Part shown: positions 1 to 6,904 of the stretch, in pieces
How positions within the stretch are numbered: position 1 is the stretch's first letter
How the letters are laid out: each line of letters begins with the position of its first letter
From: Atopobium sp034113385
Lineage (GTDB): Bacteria; Actinomycetota; Coriobacteriia; Coriobacteriales; Atopobiaceae
Reading direction: 5' to 3'
DNA: 64,000 bases
Assembly: GCF_034113385.1 (NCBI RefSeq)
Contig: NZ_JAXEXL010000011.1
Coordinates: forward strand, 62,001 to 126,000
The notes under the pieces: model-generated
The model's database searches: none
What the model saw: only the letters and a program-made list of their open reading frames with translations
What the model was told of the DNA's origin: nothing
Position numbers and translations under genes: made by a program

Positions 1-6
1 TTGTAA

Positions 7-843
7 ATGAATATGTACGATAGCCTCATTTATACCAGCTCCACTGGGGTAAAGATTGAGTTTGACGACGTGCGTGCTATCAGACTTGGTGAGGGCGATA
101 TACTTCGCTCTCATAAGTGGTCACGCACTCTCGGTTATCGTGGATATACGGGGCTTGCGCGTCAGGCAAGTGAGATAAATATTGACGCAGTTGTCACAGA
201 TTTAGAGTTTGCCGACGAGATGCGTAAGGCGTTTGATTATGACGTGGCAATAAACAAGCCTGGTGTACTATCCCTTGGGGGATGGACGCAGCACGCACTT
301 GTTGTAGAGATGGAGAATGATGTTTGGAGGCCATCCGTACTCGGCATTACTCTTACGGTGGGTCTTCTTGATGGCATTTGGCGAAAAGAGAAGACTGTAC
401 ACGTTCCACCTGCTGGTGGCTTTGCTGGAGACGGCATCGGCAAAGGATACCCGCACGGTTACCCCCACGGTTATGCAGTTCAAGCGCCTAGTCAGACTAT
501 TAAGCTCGATGGCTATCTTCCCTCGTCGCTTAAGCTAACTATATTCGGTGCGGTATCCGCACCATCAGTTACCATTGGCGGTAACGTTTATAAATACGGT
601 GGAGACGTTCCAACTGGCGGTTATTTGGTAATTGATGGGGCAACTAAAACCGCAACTGTCACTAATGAGAATGGCGACGTAAAGAACGCCTTGCCTGAAC
701 TTGAAATAGGCTCGGGCGAGGGATGCGGTACGTATGCCTTCGAGAAATTAAAGCCAGGGACGAGCCGCGTAGATTGGAACGGCTCATTTGGGTTTGACCT
801 CACGACCTACCTTGAGGATTGTGAGGTGCCATGGATATTGTAA
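7..843 (+). CDS. Phage distal tail protein (Dit-like)
   Basis: A 278-residue protein that by N-terminal pattern and position resembles the distal tail (Dit) component of siphoviruses, the ring that joins the tail tube to the tip. It is followed by a Gp37-like tail protein with a 13-base overlap (the next ATG lies inside its last codons), as in siphovirus tail operons. A glycine/histidine-rich repeat (GYPHGYPHGY, around residues 148-157) is a local oddity, probably a flexible loop. The ATG at 7 lies just after TTG TAA, which may be the end of the upstream tail gene, so this is probably near the true start; an ATG two codons later is also possible. The exact family is inferred from context and overall look rather than a catalytic motif. 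Confidence 0.62.
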   Translation: MNMYDSLIYTSSTGVKIEFDDVRAIRLGEGDILRSHKWSRTLGYRGYTGLARQASEINIDAVVTDLEFADEMRKAFDYDVAINKPGVLSLGGWTQHALVVEMENDVWRPSVLGITLTVGLLDGIWRKEKTVHVPPAGGFAGDGIGKGYPHGYPHGYAVQAPSQTIKLDGYLPSSLKLTIFGAVSAPSVTIGGNVYKYGGDVPTGGYLVIDGATKTATVTNENGDVKNALPELEIGSGEGCGTYAFEKLKPGTSRVDWNGSFGFDLTTYLEDCEVPWIL

Positions 844-1811
844 TCTCGACACCCGATGGCAAGAAGCAAAAAATACTTGATGACTTTAGCCTTGATTTAG
901 AGTTCGGCATTGGTCTTGGCAATGACTTTAAGCTCGCGGGAATCAATGAGCGCTTGGCTCTTGGCTCGCGTGTATGGATACCTAATACAGAGTATGGCGG
1001 TGTAATCGATGATGATAACCCATCGCGTACCGTAAAGGGCGACTCTATCTATTATCATGGCAGGACTTGGCAGGGGATATTAGAGGGTAATATCGTTATG
1101 CCTGATAGCGGTCATGACTACCTCACTTTATCGGGCACCTGCAATGGACTAATTAAGGCACTCATTGACCGTAGCAAACTATCGGATGTATTTACGGTAT
1201 CCATCGCAACAAGCCCATCTATCAGCAATTACAAATTCAACCGCTATATTGACCTCTACACCGCGATTCGGGGGATGCTCGCAAGTGTCAACCAGCGTTT
1301 AGAGATTAAAGCTGTTGATGGTGCGATTGTTCTAAATTCAAAAGAAATTACCGACTGGGGCGATTTGCTTGGTGCGGAGAATGTAGCTTTTTCGGCGCGA
1401 CGTAATAACCGACCTGTGAATCACCTTGTTTGTCTTGGAAAAGGCGAGCTTAAAGAGCGCGAGGTAGTCCATCTTTTCGCTGATGAAAAGGGCAATATTA
1501 GCCAAACACAGAGCTTATTTGGGCTTGACCACGTGGGGCAGGTATATGACATAAGTTCTAAGTCTGGCTCGGAGCTTTTGTCGGCTGGTAAGTCTAAGCT
1601 GAAAAAATTACAAGAAGATAAGAATACCGCTAAGGCTGTTCTACCTGATGCAGTCGGTATGTCTGTTGGCGATTCTGTTACAGCAGTATCCACTACATAT
1701 GGTTTGAGAGCTAAAGCCAATATCACAGGTGTTGTATTAAAGATACAGAACGGGTTTTGTTCGGTCACACCGAAAGCGGACGGGCGGGCTGATACGGTCG
1801 ATTATACGTAA
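831..1811 (+). CDS. Phage tail protein, ReqiPepy6 Gp37-like
   Basis: A 326-residue tail-associated protein. The N-terminal pattern (regular strands, a conserved short helix-rich centre, and a region around residues 190-220 with ARRNNRPVNHLVCLG followed by REVVHLFADEKG) matches siphovirus ReqiPepy6 Gp37-like proteins. These are common in phages of Gram-positive hosts and act as tail hub or baseplate components. It overlaps the preceding Dit-like gene by 13 bases and is followed closely by a small zinc-ribbon gene, so it is translated as part of the tail operon. No enzymatic motif is visible. Family assignment is from recall of the pattern, with good but not full confidence. Confidence 0.7.
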   Translation: MDIVISTPDGKKQKILDDFSLDLEFGIGLGNDFKLAGINERLALGSRVWIPNTEYGGVIDDDNPSRTVKGDSIYYHGRTWQGILEGNIVMPDSGHDYLTLSGTCNGLIKALIDRSKLSDVFTVSIATSPSISNYKFNRYIDLYTAIRGMLASVNQRLEIKAVDGAIVLNSKEITDWGDLLGAENVAFSARRNNRPVNHLVCLGKGELKEREVVHLFADEKGNISQTQSLFGLDHVGQVYDISSKSGSELLSAGKSKLKKLQEDKNTAKAVLPDAVGMSVGDSVTAVSTTYGLRAKANITGVVLKIQNGFCSVTPKADGRADTVDYT

Positions 1812-1820
1812 GGATTTGTT

Positions 1821-2048
1821 ATGCCAAAAATTGAGGGAGTCACCCAGTACAAATGCGATAGATGCAAAAAAGAGGAGAACGTACTCCCAAATGACCCTGC
1901 GGGGGATAAGTGGGAGACGGTGCGGCGCATTGATAGTAATGGGAATGAAGTAACCGCAATTCTCTGTAAAGAATGCGCAGATAAATACCGTGATTTTGTT
2001 CTTGACCAATCTTATGAATACCGCAAATTCTTAGCAGGGAAGGAGTAA
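1821..2048 (+). CDS. Small phage zinc-ribbon-like protein
   Basis: A 75-residue protein with two CxxC knuckles, CDRC (residues 11-14) and CKEC (around 52-55), about 38 residues apart. This is consistent with a single zinc-ribbon fold. It sits between a tail hub gene and a tail-tip gene, 9 bases after the former and 2 bases before the latter, so it is co-translated with structural genes. I do not recognise a named family. It could be a small structural metal-binding protein or an assembly factor. A purine-rich TAAGG 9-10 bases before the ATG serves as ribosome binding site. Confidence 0.6.
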   Translation: MPKIEGVTQYKCDRCKKEENVLPNDPAGDKWETVRRIDSNGNEVTAILCKECADKYRDFVLDQSYEYRKFLAGKE

Positions 2049-2050
2049 GT

Positions 2051-2923
2051 ATGGATGCAATCACCGCAGGAAATGGCAAGAATCACGTTACCTCTGCTGA
2101 TGATGCTGAGATTTTCGCTTCGCTTATCGGTGGCGAGAGCTGCGTAATGCAGCGAGGAGACATGTTTAAGTGCATCGTCGAGACTGCAAATAAAGCCACA
2201 ATTGGCACAGGGCTTGGTTTTATTCATGGGCACGCGTTTCGATGCGAAGTACCTGAATCGGTAGTTATTAAGTCAGGCTCTCAAGGATTTAAAAGAAATG
2301 ATATTATCGGCGTTCGCTGGACTACTGATTCTCTCGGCAATGAAAGTATTTCGCTTGAGGTTATCCAGGGAACTCCTGTAACACTTAATCCATCAGACCC
2401 CGAGACCCCAAGCGGTAATCTTCTAAATGGTGACAGGTCCGCATGGTTTAGTCTATGGCGCATTAAGATTGATGGTATTACCGTTGGCACCCCTGAGAAA
2501 ATGTTTCGCGAGGTAAATAGCTATCTTGGCATGATGACCCCTAAGGTGCTCTTTACTGGTGATTTTGCACAGACAAAAAGTTCTCAAATTACCTTATCTG
2601 ATGTGGTTACCAATTACACAAAGATAGATGTTGTTTATCAAACCTCTGGCGGAGATGTTGGCACGATTCCGCTCTACAATCCGCAAGCTGGCACAAAGTT
2701 TGTAGTATGGTCGGCTGAGCCGTCGAATGATTATATCTTTTTCAAAAATAAAGCATTCCTAATTCAAGAAAATGCGAAGAGCATTAATGCTGCTCGTGTA
2801 ACTGGGTCTGATTCGTCTTGGTGGGCACAGGAATACCGATTTGCATATACCTCAAATGCAGGTCTTTATACCAGCCATACAAATAGCATCGGCATTATCG
2901 CTGTCTACGGCTACAGATTCTAA
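2051..2923 (+). CDS. Phage tail-tip/receptor-binding or minor structural protein
   Basis: A 290-residue protein. Its N-terminal half resembles the adaptor part of phage minor structural or baseplate proteins that attach a receptor-binding domain: a region beginning with DA-T-GNGKNHVTSADDA, then a segment around residues 85-105 describing a strand-rich fold. The C-terminal part (roughly 165-290) is different in look, aromatic and serine-rich, and could be the receptor-binding head. The start follows AAGGAG with good spacing. It lies at the end of the tail gene block just before the lysis module, where tail fibre genes are usually found. Function is inferred from position and general pattern only. 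Confidence 0.5.
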   Translation: MDAITAGNGKNHVTSADDAEIFASLIGGESCVMQRGDMFKCIVETANKATIGTGLGFIHGHAFRCEVPESVVIKSGSQGFKRNDIIGVRWTTDSLGNESISLEVIQGTPVTLNPSDPETPSGNLLNGDRSAWFSLWRIKIDGITVGTPEKMFREVNSYLGMMTPKVLFTGDFAQTKSSQITLSDVVTNYTKIDVVYQTSGGDVGTIPLYNPQAGTKFVVWSAEPSNDYIFFKNKAFLIQENAKSINAARVTGSDSSWWAQEYRFAYTSNAGLYTSHTNSIGIIAVYGYRF

Positions 2924-2934
2924 GGAGGTGCATT

Positions 2935-3255
2935 ATGACGCAGGAAATACAGCCAATTCTAAGTCTGTTGGTGCCAATTACCACACTCATTTTATTTGCG
3001 CGCGTAATGCTCCAAGACCGAGAGCAGAGCGCCCGCAGCTTTGAGACGCTTGCGTTGAGCATCGAGCAGCTAAAGAAGATGGTGGAGAAGTTAGAGCGAA
3101 AGGTAGACGAGATAAACAATCAGCTAAATACCCATACGGTTGATTTATCAAAAATCGACCTTAGAGTAACCGCACTTGAAAGCCGTATGGGTGACATTGA
3201 GGACAGGTGCGGGATGCATACAGAAGTTTTGGCAGCCTTAAAAACAAAGGAGTAA
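2935..3255 (+). CDS. Phage membrane-anchored coiled-coil protein (lysis module)
   Basis: A 106-residue protein with one N-terminal hydrophobic segment (about residues 7-23) followed by a long charged coiled coil with heptad-like spacing (about 35-100). This architecture is typical of small phage proteins of the XhlA/holin-accessory type found directly before holins. The ATG is preceded by a strong AAGGAGGTG site. It ends 2 bases before the holin start, so the two are likely translationally coupled. I cannot assign a named family; an accessory holin or membrane anchor role is inferred from topology and position. Confidence 0.55.
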   Translation: MTQEIQPILSLLVPITTLILFARVMLQDREQSARSFETLALSIEQLKKMVEKLERKVDEINNQLNTHTVDLSKIDLRVTALESRMGDIEDRCGMHTEVLAALKTKE

Positions 3256-3257
3256 TC

Positions 3258-3488
3258 ATGACACACATTAAGCATTGGGCAATTGCCGCAGCAGTACGAG
3301 CACTAAAGACATTTGCACAAGTAGCAGTATCGCTTATAGGTACTGGAGCTGTTGGTTTTACTGACCTTGACTGGGTGCAAATTGCATCTGTAGCAGGTGT
3401 AGCAGCAGTAACCTCAATCCTTACCAGCATTGCGGGGCTTCCCGAGGTATCCGAGGGCGCAAGTCCTCTTAAGAAAATCGAGGAGTAG
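3258..3488 (+). CDS. Phage holin, r1t family-like
   Basis: A 76-residue membrane protein with two hydrophobic segments (about residues 16-34 and 41-61), a short polar N-terminus and a charged C-terminal tail ending in KKIEE. The pattern VKTFAQ-like helix, a small-residue rich stretch, LDWVQIASVAGVAAV and a terminal PEVSEG motif matches r1t-type holins. Holins collect in the cytoplasmic membrane and open it at a set time so that the endolysin can reach the wall. The start at ATG 3258 follows AAAGGAGTAATC; an upstream in-frame start would overlap the preceding gene. The endolysin gene follows after one tiny gene. Confidence 0.8.
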   Translation: MTHIKHWAIAAAVRALKTFAQVAVSLIGTGAVGFTDLDWVQIASVAGVAAVTSILTSIAGLPEVSEGASPLKKIEE

Positions 3489-3490
3489 GT

Positions 3491-3592
3491 ATGGACGAGC
3501 TTACCGACGAGCAGCTGGCAGAGCTTATGAGTACGCAAGACGTACACGATGAGGATGACGTAGCAGAGGTGGAGGAGGTTATCTATGAGTAG
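3491..3592 (+). CDS. Small acidic phage protein (33 aa)
   Basis: A very short reading frame of 33 residues beginning ATG GAC GAG and ending in TAG. It is extremely acidic (about half Asp/Glu). It starts 2 bases after the holin stop, has a fitting GAGGAGTAGGT site and overlaps the endolysin start by 8 bases. Its tail contains the endolysin ribosome binding site (GGAGGAGG). It may be a real small protein or simply a translated spacer that couples endolysin translation to the holin. No function can be assigned. Confidence 0.4.
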   Translation: MDELTDEQLAELMSTQDVHDEDDVAEVEEVIYE

Positions 3593-4556
3593 AGCTGGTG
3601 ACCTCTTAGCAGCTGCTAATGCTGAGATTGGCTATAACCGATTCGATGATCCTTTAGCAGGCACTAAATACGGCAGACGATACGCGCAATTAGTAGGTAA
3701 TGCTTACTACGGCACGTCTGGTGTTCCGTACTGCGCAATGTTCGTTAGCTATCTTTTTGACAAGCTGGGAATTGCCGAGCCGTTTCTGCCCGAAGCATAT
3801 TGCCCCTACATGAAGAATAAAGCTAGGCAGGCAGGCATGCTTGTAGACAAATACCAGGCACGCCCCGGTGATGTAGTGCTGTTTGACTGGGGCGGCGATG
3901 GCGTGTGTGACCACGTAGGCATCGTAGAGAAGAATTGTGGTAATTACCTGCAGACAATTGAGGGCAACACATCTGTTGGCACATCTGGCTCACAGTCTAA
4001 CGGCGGTCGTGTTGCTCGCCGTACACGCAGTTTTACTAGTGTAAATTGCGTCATTCGCCCAAATTATGCCGATGGCGGCTGGATACAAGACTCCGTCGGT
4101 TGGTGGTACAAGAACGCTGATGGTAGCTATACCAAGGACGGCTGGCAGGCTATTGATGGTAAGTGGTACTTCTTCGACGAGCGCGGCTATATGTACCGTG
4201 GCTGGCTACAACGCTATGGATATTGGTATTACCTTGATGGCTCTGGTGCTATGGTGACAGGCTGGCAGGCTATTAGCGGCAAATGGTATTACTTCAATAA
4301 GAACGGCGATATGGCTACAGGCTGGGTGCGCGACGAGGGCAAGTGGTATTACCTTGATACTAACGGCGACATGAAGGTTGGTTGGATACTGGACAATGGC
4401 AAGTGGTATCTCACAGATGGCAGCGGTGCCATCAAGACTAATACCATTGCTATATCTGGTGATAATGCTTATGCATTCCGCCCTGATGGCTCCATGGTCA
4501 CAGGCGATGTAATGGCATCAGCCGATGAAAATGGCGTTTTGCATATCAAACCGTAA
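3585..4556 (+). CDS. Phage endolysin: CHAP amidase/peptidase with choline-binding-type repeats
   Basis: A 323-residue lytic enzyme that cuts peptidoglycan at the end of the phage cycle. The N-terminal CHAP domain (about 1-160) shows the catalytic Cys50 in GVPYCAMF, His110 in CDHVGIV and a downstream acidic/Asn pair around 126-128. The C-terminal half (about 165-285) contains five repeats of roughly 20 residues with GW and KWYYF/L motifs, the choline-binding or cell-wall-binding repeat type known from pneumococcal lysins. The start ATG follows GGAGGAGG. It lies directly after holin and the small acidic gene. There is no signal peptide, which fits holin-dependent release. The repeats suggest that the host envelope carries a matching decoration; ligand identity is inferred, not shown. 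Confidence 0.9.
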   Translation: MSRAGDLLAAANAEIGYNRFDDPLAGTKYGRRYAQLVGNAYYGTSGVPYCAMFVSYLFDKLGIAEPFLPEAYCPYMKNKARQAGMLVDKYQARPGDVVLFDWGGDGVCDHVGIVEKNCGNYLQTIEGNTSVGTSGSQSNGGRVARRTRSFTSVNCVIRPNYADGGWIQDSVGWWYKNADGSYTKDGWQAIDGKWYFFDERGYMYRGWLQRYGYWYYLDGSGAMVTGWQAISGKWYYFNKNGDMATGWVRDEGKWYYLDTNGDMKVGWILDNGKWYLTDGSGAIKTNTIAISGDNAYAFRPDGSMVTGDVMASADENGVLHIKP

Positions 4557-4564
4557 GGAGAGCC

Positions 4565-4753
4565 ATGGAAGAATGGACGCTTACAGTATGGAGTACGCTA
4601 TCCGATGGCCCCGGTCTTCACTATAGTAAAGAACGCGTTGAGCGGTTTTCCACTAAAGATGATGTGGTGGCATTTATCAAGGGTAGGTATCTTGCCGCAA
4701 AAGTTACGTGGTTCGACGATAAGCAAAAGTGCAGTGTAGTTATTAAGGGGTGA
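4565..4753 (+). CDS. Small phage protein of unknown function (62 aa)
   Basis: A 62-residue protein starting after a clear AAGGAGAGCC site, 8 bases behind the endolysin stop, so it belongs to the lysis transcript. It is soluble, mixed in charge and without recognisable motifs apart from several aromatic residues (tryptophans in the first 15 residues and near 50). I do not recognise it. Its place as last gene before a strong terminator suggests either a late accessory gene or a lysogeny-related small protein. Confidence 0.55.
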   Translation: MEEWTLTVWSTLSDGPGLHYSKERVERFSTKDDVVAFIKGRYLAAKVTWFDDKQKCSVVIKG

Positions 4754-4783
4754 CAACGAACGAGAAAAAATCACGTTCGTTGT
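4753..4783. repeat. Perfect 10-bp inverted repeat after the lysis module
   Basis: ACAACGAACG and CGTTCGTTGT form a perfect 10-bp stem with an 11-base loop, starting at the last base of the preceding stop codon. No T-run follows, so it is not a standard terminator. It may stabilise the mRNA 3' end or be a protein-binding site. Confidence 0.7.
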
Positions 4784-4816
4784 AACTTCCGACTTGGTTC
4801 GTACTAGACATAACTA

Positions 4817-4855
4817 ACCCCTCACCTACCATTTGGCAAGTGAGGGGTCTTTTTT
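4817..4855 (+). terminator. Rho-independent terminator of the prophage late operon
   Basis: ACCCCTCAC pairs with GTGAGGGGT over 9 bp around a 14-base loop and is followed by CTTTTTT on the plus strand. It closes the phage tail/lysis transcription unit. On the minus strand no T-run follows, so it does not serve the convergent HTH gene. Confidence 0.85.
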
Positions 4856-4919
4856 GTTTATGCAGGTAAACGGCTTGTTGTAAGGCGTTTTAAGACGCTG
4901 TAATTTTGTAAATGACTAT

Positions 4920-5366
4920 TTATACCTGTTTTAGGACGGTATTGTCCTTTCCATCCACGAACTCAACCTCATACCCTTGCGTCTCAAGAGCAATAGCTAC
5001 AGCACGGCTGCATGCATTGGCAAAACGCCAATCTCTGCCATCGTCAGTGTAATGGTGCTGCCTGTAGTCCACTGCGCTAAACCAGTAGGGGAGCTGTATT
5101 GCCCTTGCTGCCCCATACTCCTCGGTCTGTTGTTCAACAATATCAAGCGCGACATCAATAGCTGCTTGCATCTGCTCGCGCATATCATCGAGTAGCTCCC
5201 ATACATCAGCAGGGGCACGGTATCCAGTATCGCTAGGTGTTGCCCAGCGCCTGACTGAGCGCTCCTGTACTCCTGCTAAATCAGCCAAGCGGGCATCTGT
5301 AAGTCCTAAAGTCTCACGCAATGCGCGAAATTCCGCTTTGCTGCGGTTCGGTCGATTTGTACTCAT
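4920..5366 (-). CDS. HTH-containing protein at prophage end
   Basis: A 148-residue protein with an N-terminal helix-turn-helix (about residues 10-45; the turn is in DARLADLAGVQERSVRRW), followed by a helical stretch (about 50-85) and a C-terminal mixed domain. The HTH resembles those of Xre-like and DUF1870-like regulators. The start ATG follows GAAAGGGAAAC on the minus strand. It lies downstream of a 64-aa gene on the same strand, with a terminator-like hairpin between them. It could control lysogeny or be a cargo gene of the prophage. No full-length family match is recognised. Confidence 0.6.
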   Translation of the reverse strand: MSTNRPNRSKAEFRALRETLGLTDARLADLAGVQERSVRRWATPSDTGYRAPADVWELLDDMREQMQAAIDVALDIVEQQTEEYGAARAIQLPYWFSAVDYRQHHYTDDGRDWRFANACSRAVAIALETQGYEVEFVDGKDNTVLKQV

Positions 5367-5384
5367 ATGTTTCCCTTTCTAATG

Positions 5385-5407
5385 AAAAAAGGGCGGAGCT
5401 TTCGCCC
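5385..5407 (-). terminator. Intergenic terminator/attenuator between the two minus-strand genes
   Basis: Read on the minus strand, GGGCG pairs with CGCCC around a 7-base loop and runs into six T residues, just before the ribosome binding site of the HTH gene. It probably ends most transcripts of the 64-aa gene and lets only some pass into the HTH gene. Confidence 0.6.
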
Positions 5408-5419
5408 CACCCCCTTGTT

Positions 5420-5614
5420 TTAGTTTGCTACGATGCGGTAGAAAATGGCAACTGTGAAGTTCTGGTTGCCGTGAGGCTCTTCGTAGTCATTAAGACCGCT
5501 TGCGTAACTCACCCAGTACTTCATGGCTTCGTCATGGTCGTCGCTTTGGAATACATCGCGAACCTCGAGAACCTCGTTGCCAAGGAGTTTAACTTGCTGG
5601 ACTGTGTACTTCAT
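5420..5614 (-). CDS. Small acidic protein of unknown function (64 aa)
   Basis: A 64-residue protein starting MKYTVQQV; the ATG at 5614 follows GAAAAGGGGAATGAA, a good ribosome binding site. The chain could be read open further upstream but no better start exists there. It has a small alpha/beta look with an acidic middle (DDHDEAMKYW around 25-34) and ends with a hydrophobic strand. No family is recognised. It lies 51 bases after its putative promoter and before a terminator, so it is expressed as the first gene of a short lysogen-type transcript with the HTH gene behind it. Confidence 0.6.
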   Translation of the reverse strand: MKYTVQQVKLLGNEVLEVRDVFQSDDHDEAMKYWVSYASGLNDYEEPHGNQNFTVAIFYRIVAN

Positions 5615-5671
5615 TTCATTCCCCTTTTCTCGGGTGAGGGCTGACCTTGTGCCGTCCCTCTTGACACTTAT

Positions 5672-5700
5672 AATATAGTCCGTAAACCAGACTAATACAA
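5672..5700 (-). promoter_or_regulatory. Minus-strand promoter with palindromic operator
   Basis: On the minus strand TTGTAT (5700-5695) and TATATT (5677-5672) are separated by 17 bases, a good sigma-70-type promoter for the 64-aa gene. The spacer is almost filled by an inverted repeat, TAGTC and GACTA (5676-5694), which has the place expected of a repressor operator. Confidence 0.55.
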
Positions 5701-5857
5701 GCATGAATTGGTACGTTCATATTTTGCACACAATTCATCTGGCGGTTATGCTGCGCGTTGCAGTCTTATTAAGAGTGTGCAATTATGTATTCCTATTTCG
5801 CATGTTCCCGTATTGATTCGGCTTGTAGAATGGATGGGGAGCCAGTTAGAAATTGTG

Positions 5858-5896
5858 CGAACCCGTGAGATGGTCAATCTTGCGGGTTCGTTTTTT
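5858..5896 (+). terminator. Rho-independent terminator before the glycan operon
   Basis: CGAACCCG pairs with CGGGTTCG (8 bp), with an extra AGAT/ATCT pairing inside the loop, followed by six T residues. There is no convincing plus-strand gene just upstream inside this window. It may be the terminator of a chromosomal gene that was parted from it by the prophage. Confidence 0.75.
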
Positions 5897-5965
5897 AATA
5901 CGCCTGTCTCCCAAAACTTTAAAGAATAGCACAAGCGCTTGCGCCGTTTGTTTGGAATTTTCCCA

Positions 5966-5994
5966 TTTACAGGATGTAAATGGTAGGATTTATA
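5966..5994 (+). promoter_or_regulatory. Promoter of the surface-glycan operon with overlapping palindrome
   Basis: TTTACA (5966-5971) and TTTATA (5989-5994) are 17 bases apart. An 8-bp perfect inverted repeat, CCATTTAC and GTAAATGG (positions 5963-5970 and 5976-5983), covers the -35 box, the typical place of a repressor operator. The first gene starts at 6060. Confidence 0.6.
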
Positions 5995-6059
5995 GGAACG
6001 TAAACGACATAGATGACAATTCATCCATGCAGGTTACGAAAGGATTTGGGAGCTAAATA

Positions 6060-6890
6060 GTGAGTACTTCTCAATCTGTACATGCAGCTCAAACAACCAG
6101 TCGTAGGGATGCCTGGAACGCACCGCTTAAACGTGATCTTTCCATCCTGGAACAACTTGTTTCTAAGGATTTTAAACTCAAATATCGTCGCAGTATTTTG
6201 GGTGTGGTTTGGAGTGTTTTAAATCCACTGCTTATGATGATTGTTATGGCAGTTGTATTTTCTTCATTCATGCGTTACCAAGATAAGGATCTTGGTAATT
6301 ACCCTCTGTATTTGATTTTGGGTAATACGGCTTGGCAGCTTATGGCAGACTCCACCTCTCAGGGTATGGTGTCAATTATTGGCGCGGCATCACTCCTTAA
6401 AAAAGTGCGGGTTAACCGTTTTGTGTTCCCCGTACAAAAGGTTCTTTTTGCCATGGTAAATTACTCGTTTTCCCTGGTAGCCGTTGCATTGGTTATGCTA
6501 TTTTTCCGCATACCGCTTACGCCAATGGCATTTTTTATGCCGGTAGCCTTGCTGCTCTTGGGCATTTTTTCCATCGGACTATCGTTGTTGCTGTCTACCT
6601 TATCCGTCTTTTTTCGCGATGTTATTCATCTCTGGAGCGTTTTTCTTACGGCATGGATGTATGCCACGCCCTTGTTTTATCCCTTTAGCCAGTTGCCTGA
6701 ATGGATGAAGGTTGCAGAGGGATTTAATCCCATGTACTGCTATATCACACTTATTCGTGATGCCTTGTTATGGCAGCAGATGCCAACCACGGGTCTTCTC
6801 ATTCGTTGTGTTGGTTTTGCTTTGGGCACGTTAGCGCTTGGATGGATTGTATTTCACAAAAACGAGCACAAGTTTATTTTGTATATCTAA
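6060..6890 (+). CDS. Polysaccharide/teichoic acid export ABC transporter, permease (ABC-2 type)
   Basis: A 276-residue integral membrane protein of the Wzm/TagG/RfbA type that, with the next gene, moves a lipid-linked glycan from the cytoplasm to the outer face of the membrane. It shows the family's amphipathic N-terminal stretch (FKLKYRRSILGVVWSVLNP, around 37-56) and about six membrane segments, plus the conserved NPMYCYITLIRDALL region near the C-terminus that lines the re-entrant end. It starts with GTG at 6060 after TTGGGAGC. The ATPase gene follows 14 bases behind the stop and four glycosyltransferases come after, so the exported substrate is probably built by them. The substrate (teichoic acid, rhamnan or capsule) cannot be told from sequence. 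Confidence 0.9.
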   Translation: MSTSQSVHAAQTTSRRDAWNAPLKRDLSILEQLVSKDFKLKYRRSILGVVWSVLNPLLMMIVMAVVFSSFMRYQDKDLGNYPLYLILGNTAWQLMADSTSQGMVSIIGAASLLKKVRVNRFVFPVQKVLFAMVNYSFSLVAVALVMLFFRIPLTPMAFFMPVALLLLGIFSIGLSLLLSTLSVFFRDVIHLWSVFLTAWMYATPLFYPFSQLPEWMKVAEGFNPMYCYITLIRDALLWQQMPTTGLLIRCVGFALGTLALGWIVFHKNEHKFILYI

Positions 6891-6904
6891 CAGGGGAGTA
6901 ACTC

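Larger units (their letters stand above)
5615..6059. other. Intergenic region at the prophage/chromosome border
   Basis: About 445 bases without a supported gene. It holds the minus-strand promoter/operator, an 8-bp inverted repeat (ATGAATTG at 5703 and CAATTCAT at 5731), a terminator (5858-5896), and the promoter with a palindrome that drives the glycan operon. The prophage attachment site probably lies here, but one end alone does not allow it to be identified. No tRNA or CCA-ending gene is visible. Confidence 0.5.

Noticed and set aside
5661..5676. TTGACA followed by TATAAT on the plus strand
   Set aside because: The two boxes are only 2-3 bases apart, so they cannot act as one promoter; the minus-strand pair at 5672-5700 has correct spacing.
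5703..5816. 37-codon hydrophobic reading frame that looks like a small membrane toxin
   Set aside because: No ribosome binding site before the ATG, no promoter in the right place and a start overlapping an inverted repeat; chance frame is more likely.
5708..5929. 73-codon plus-strand frame crossing the terminator at 5858-5896
   Set aside because: A coding region running through a strong Rho-independent terminator is implausible, and no motif or ribosome site is present.
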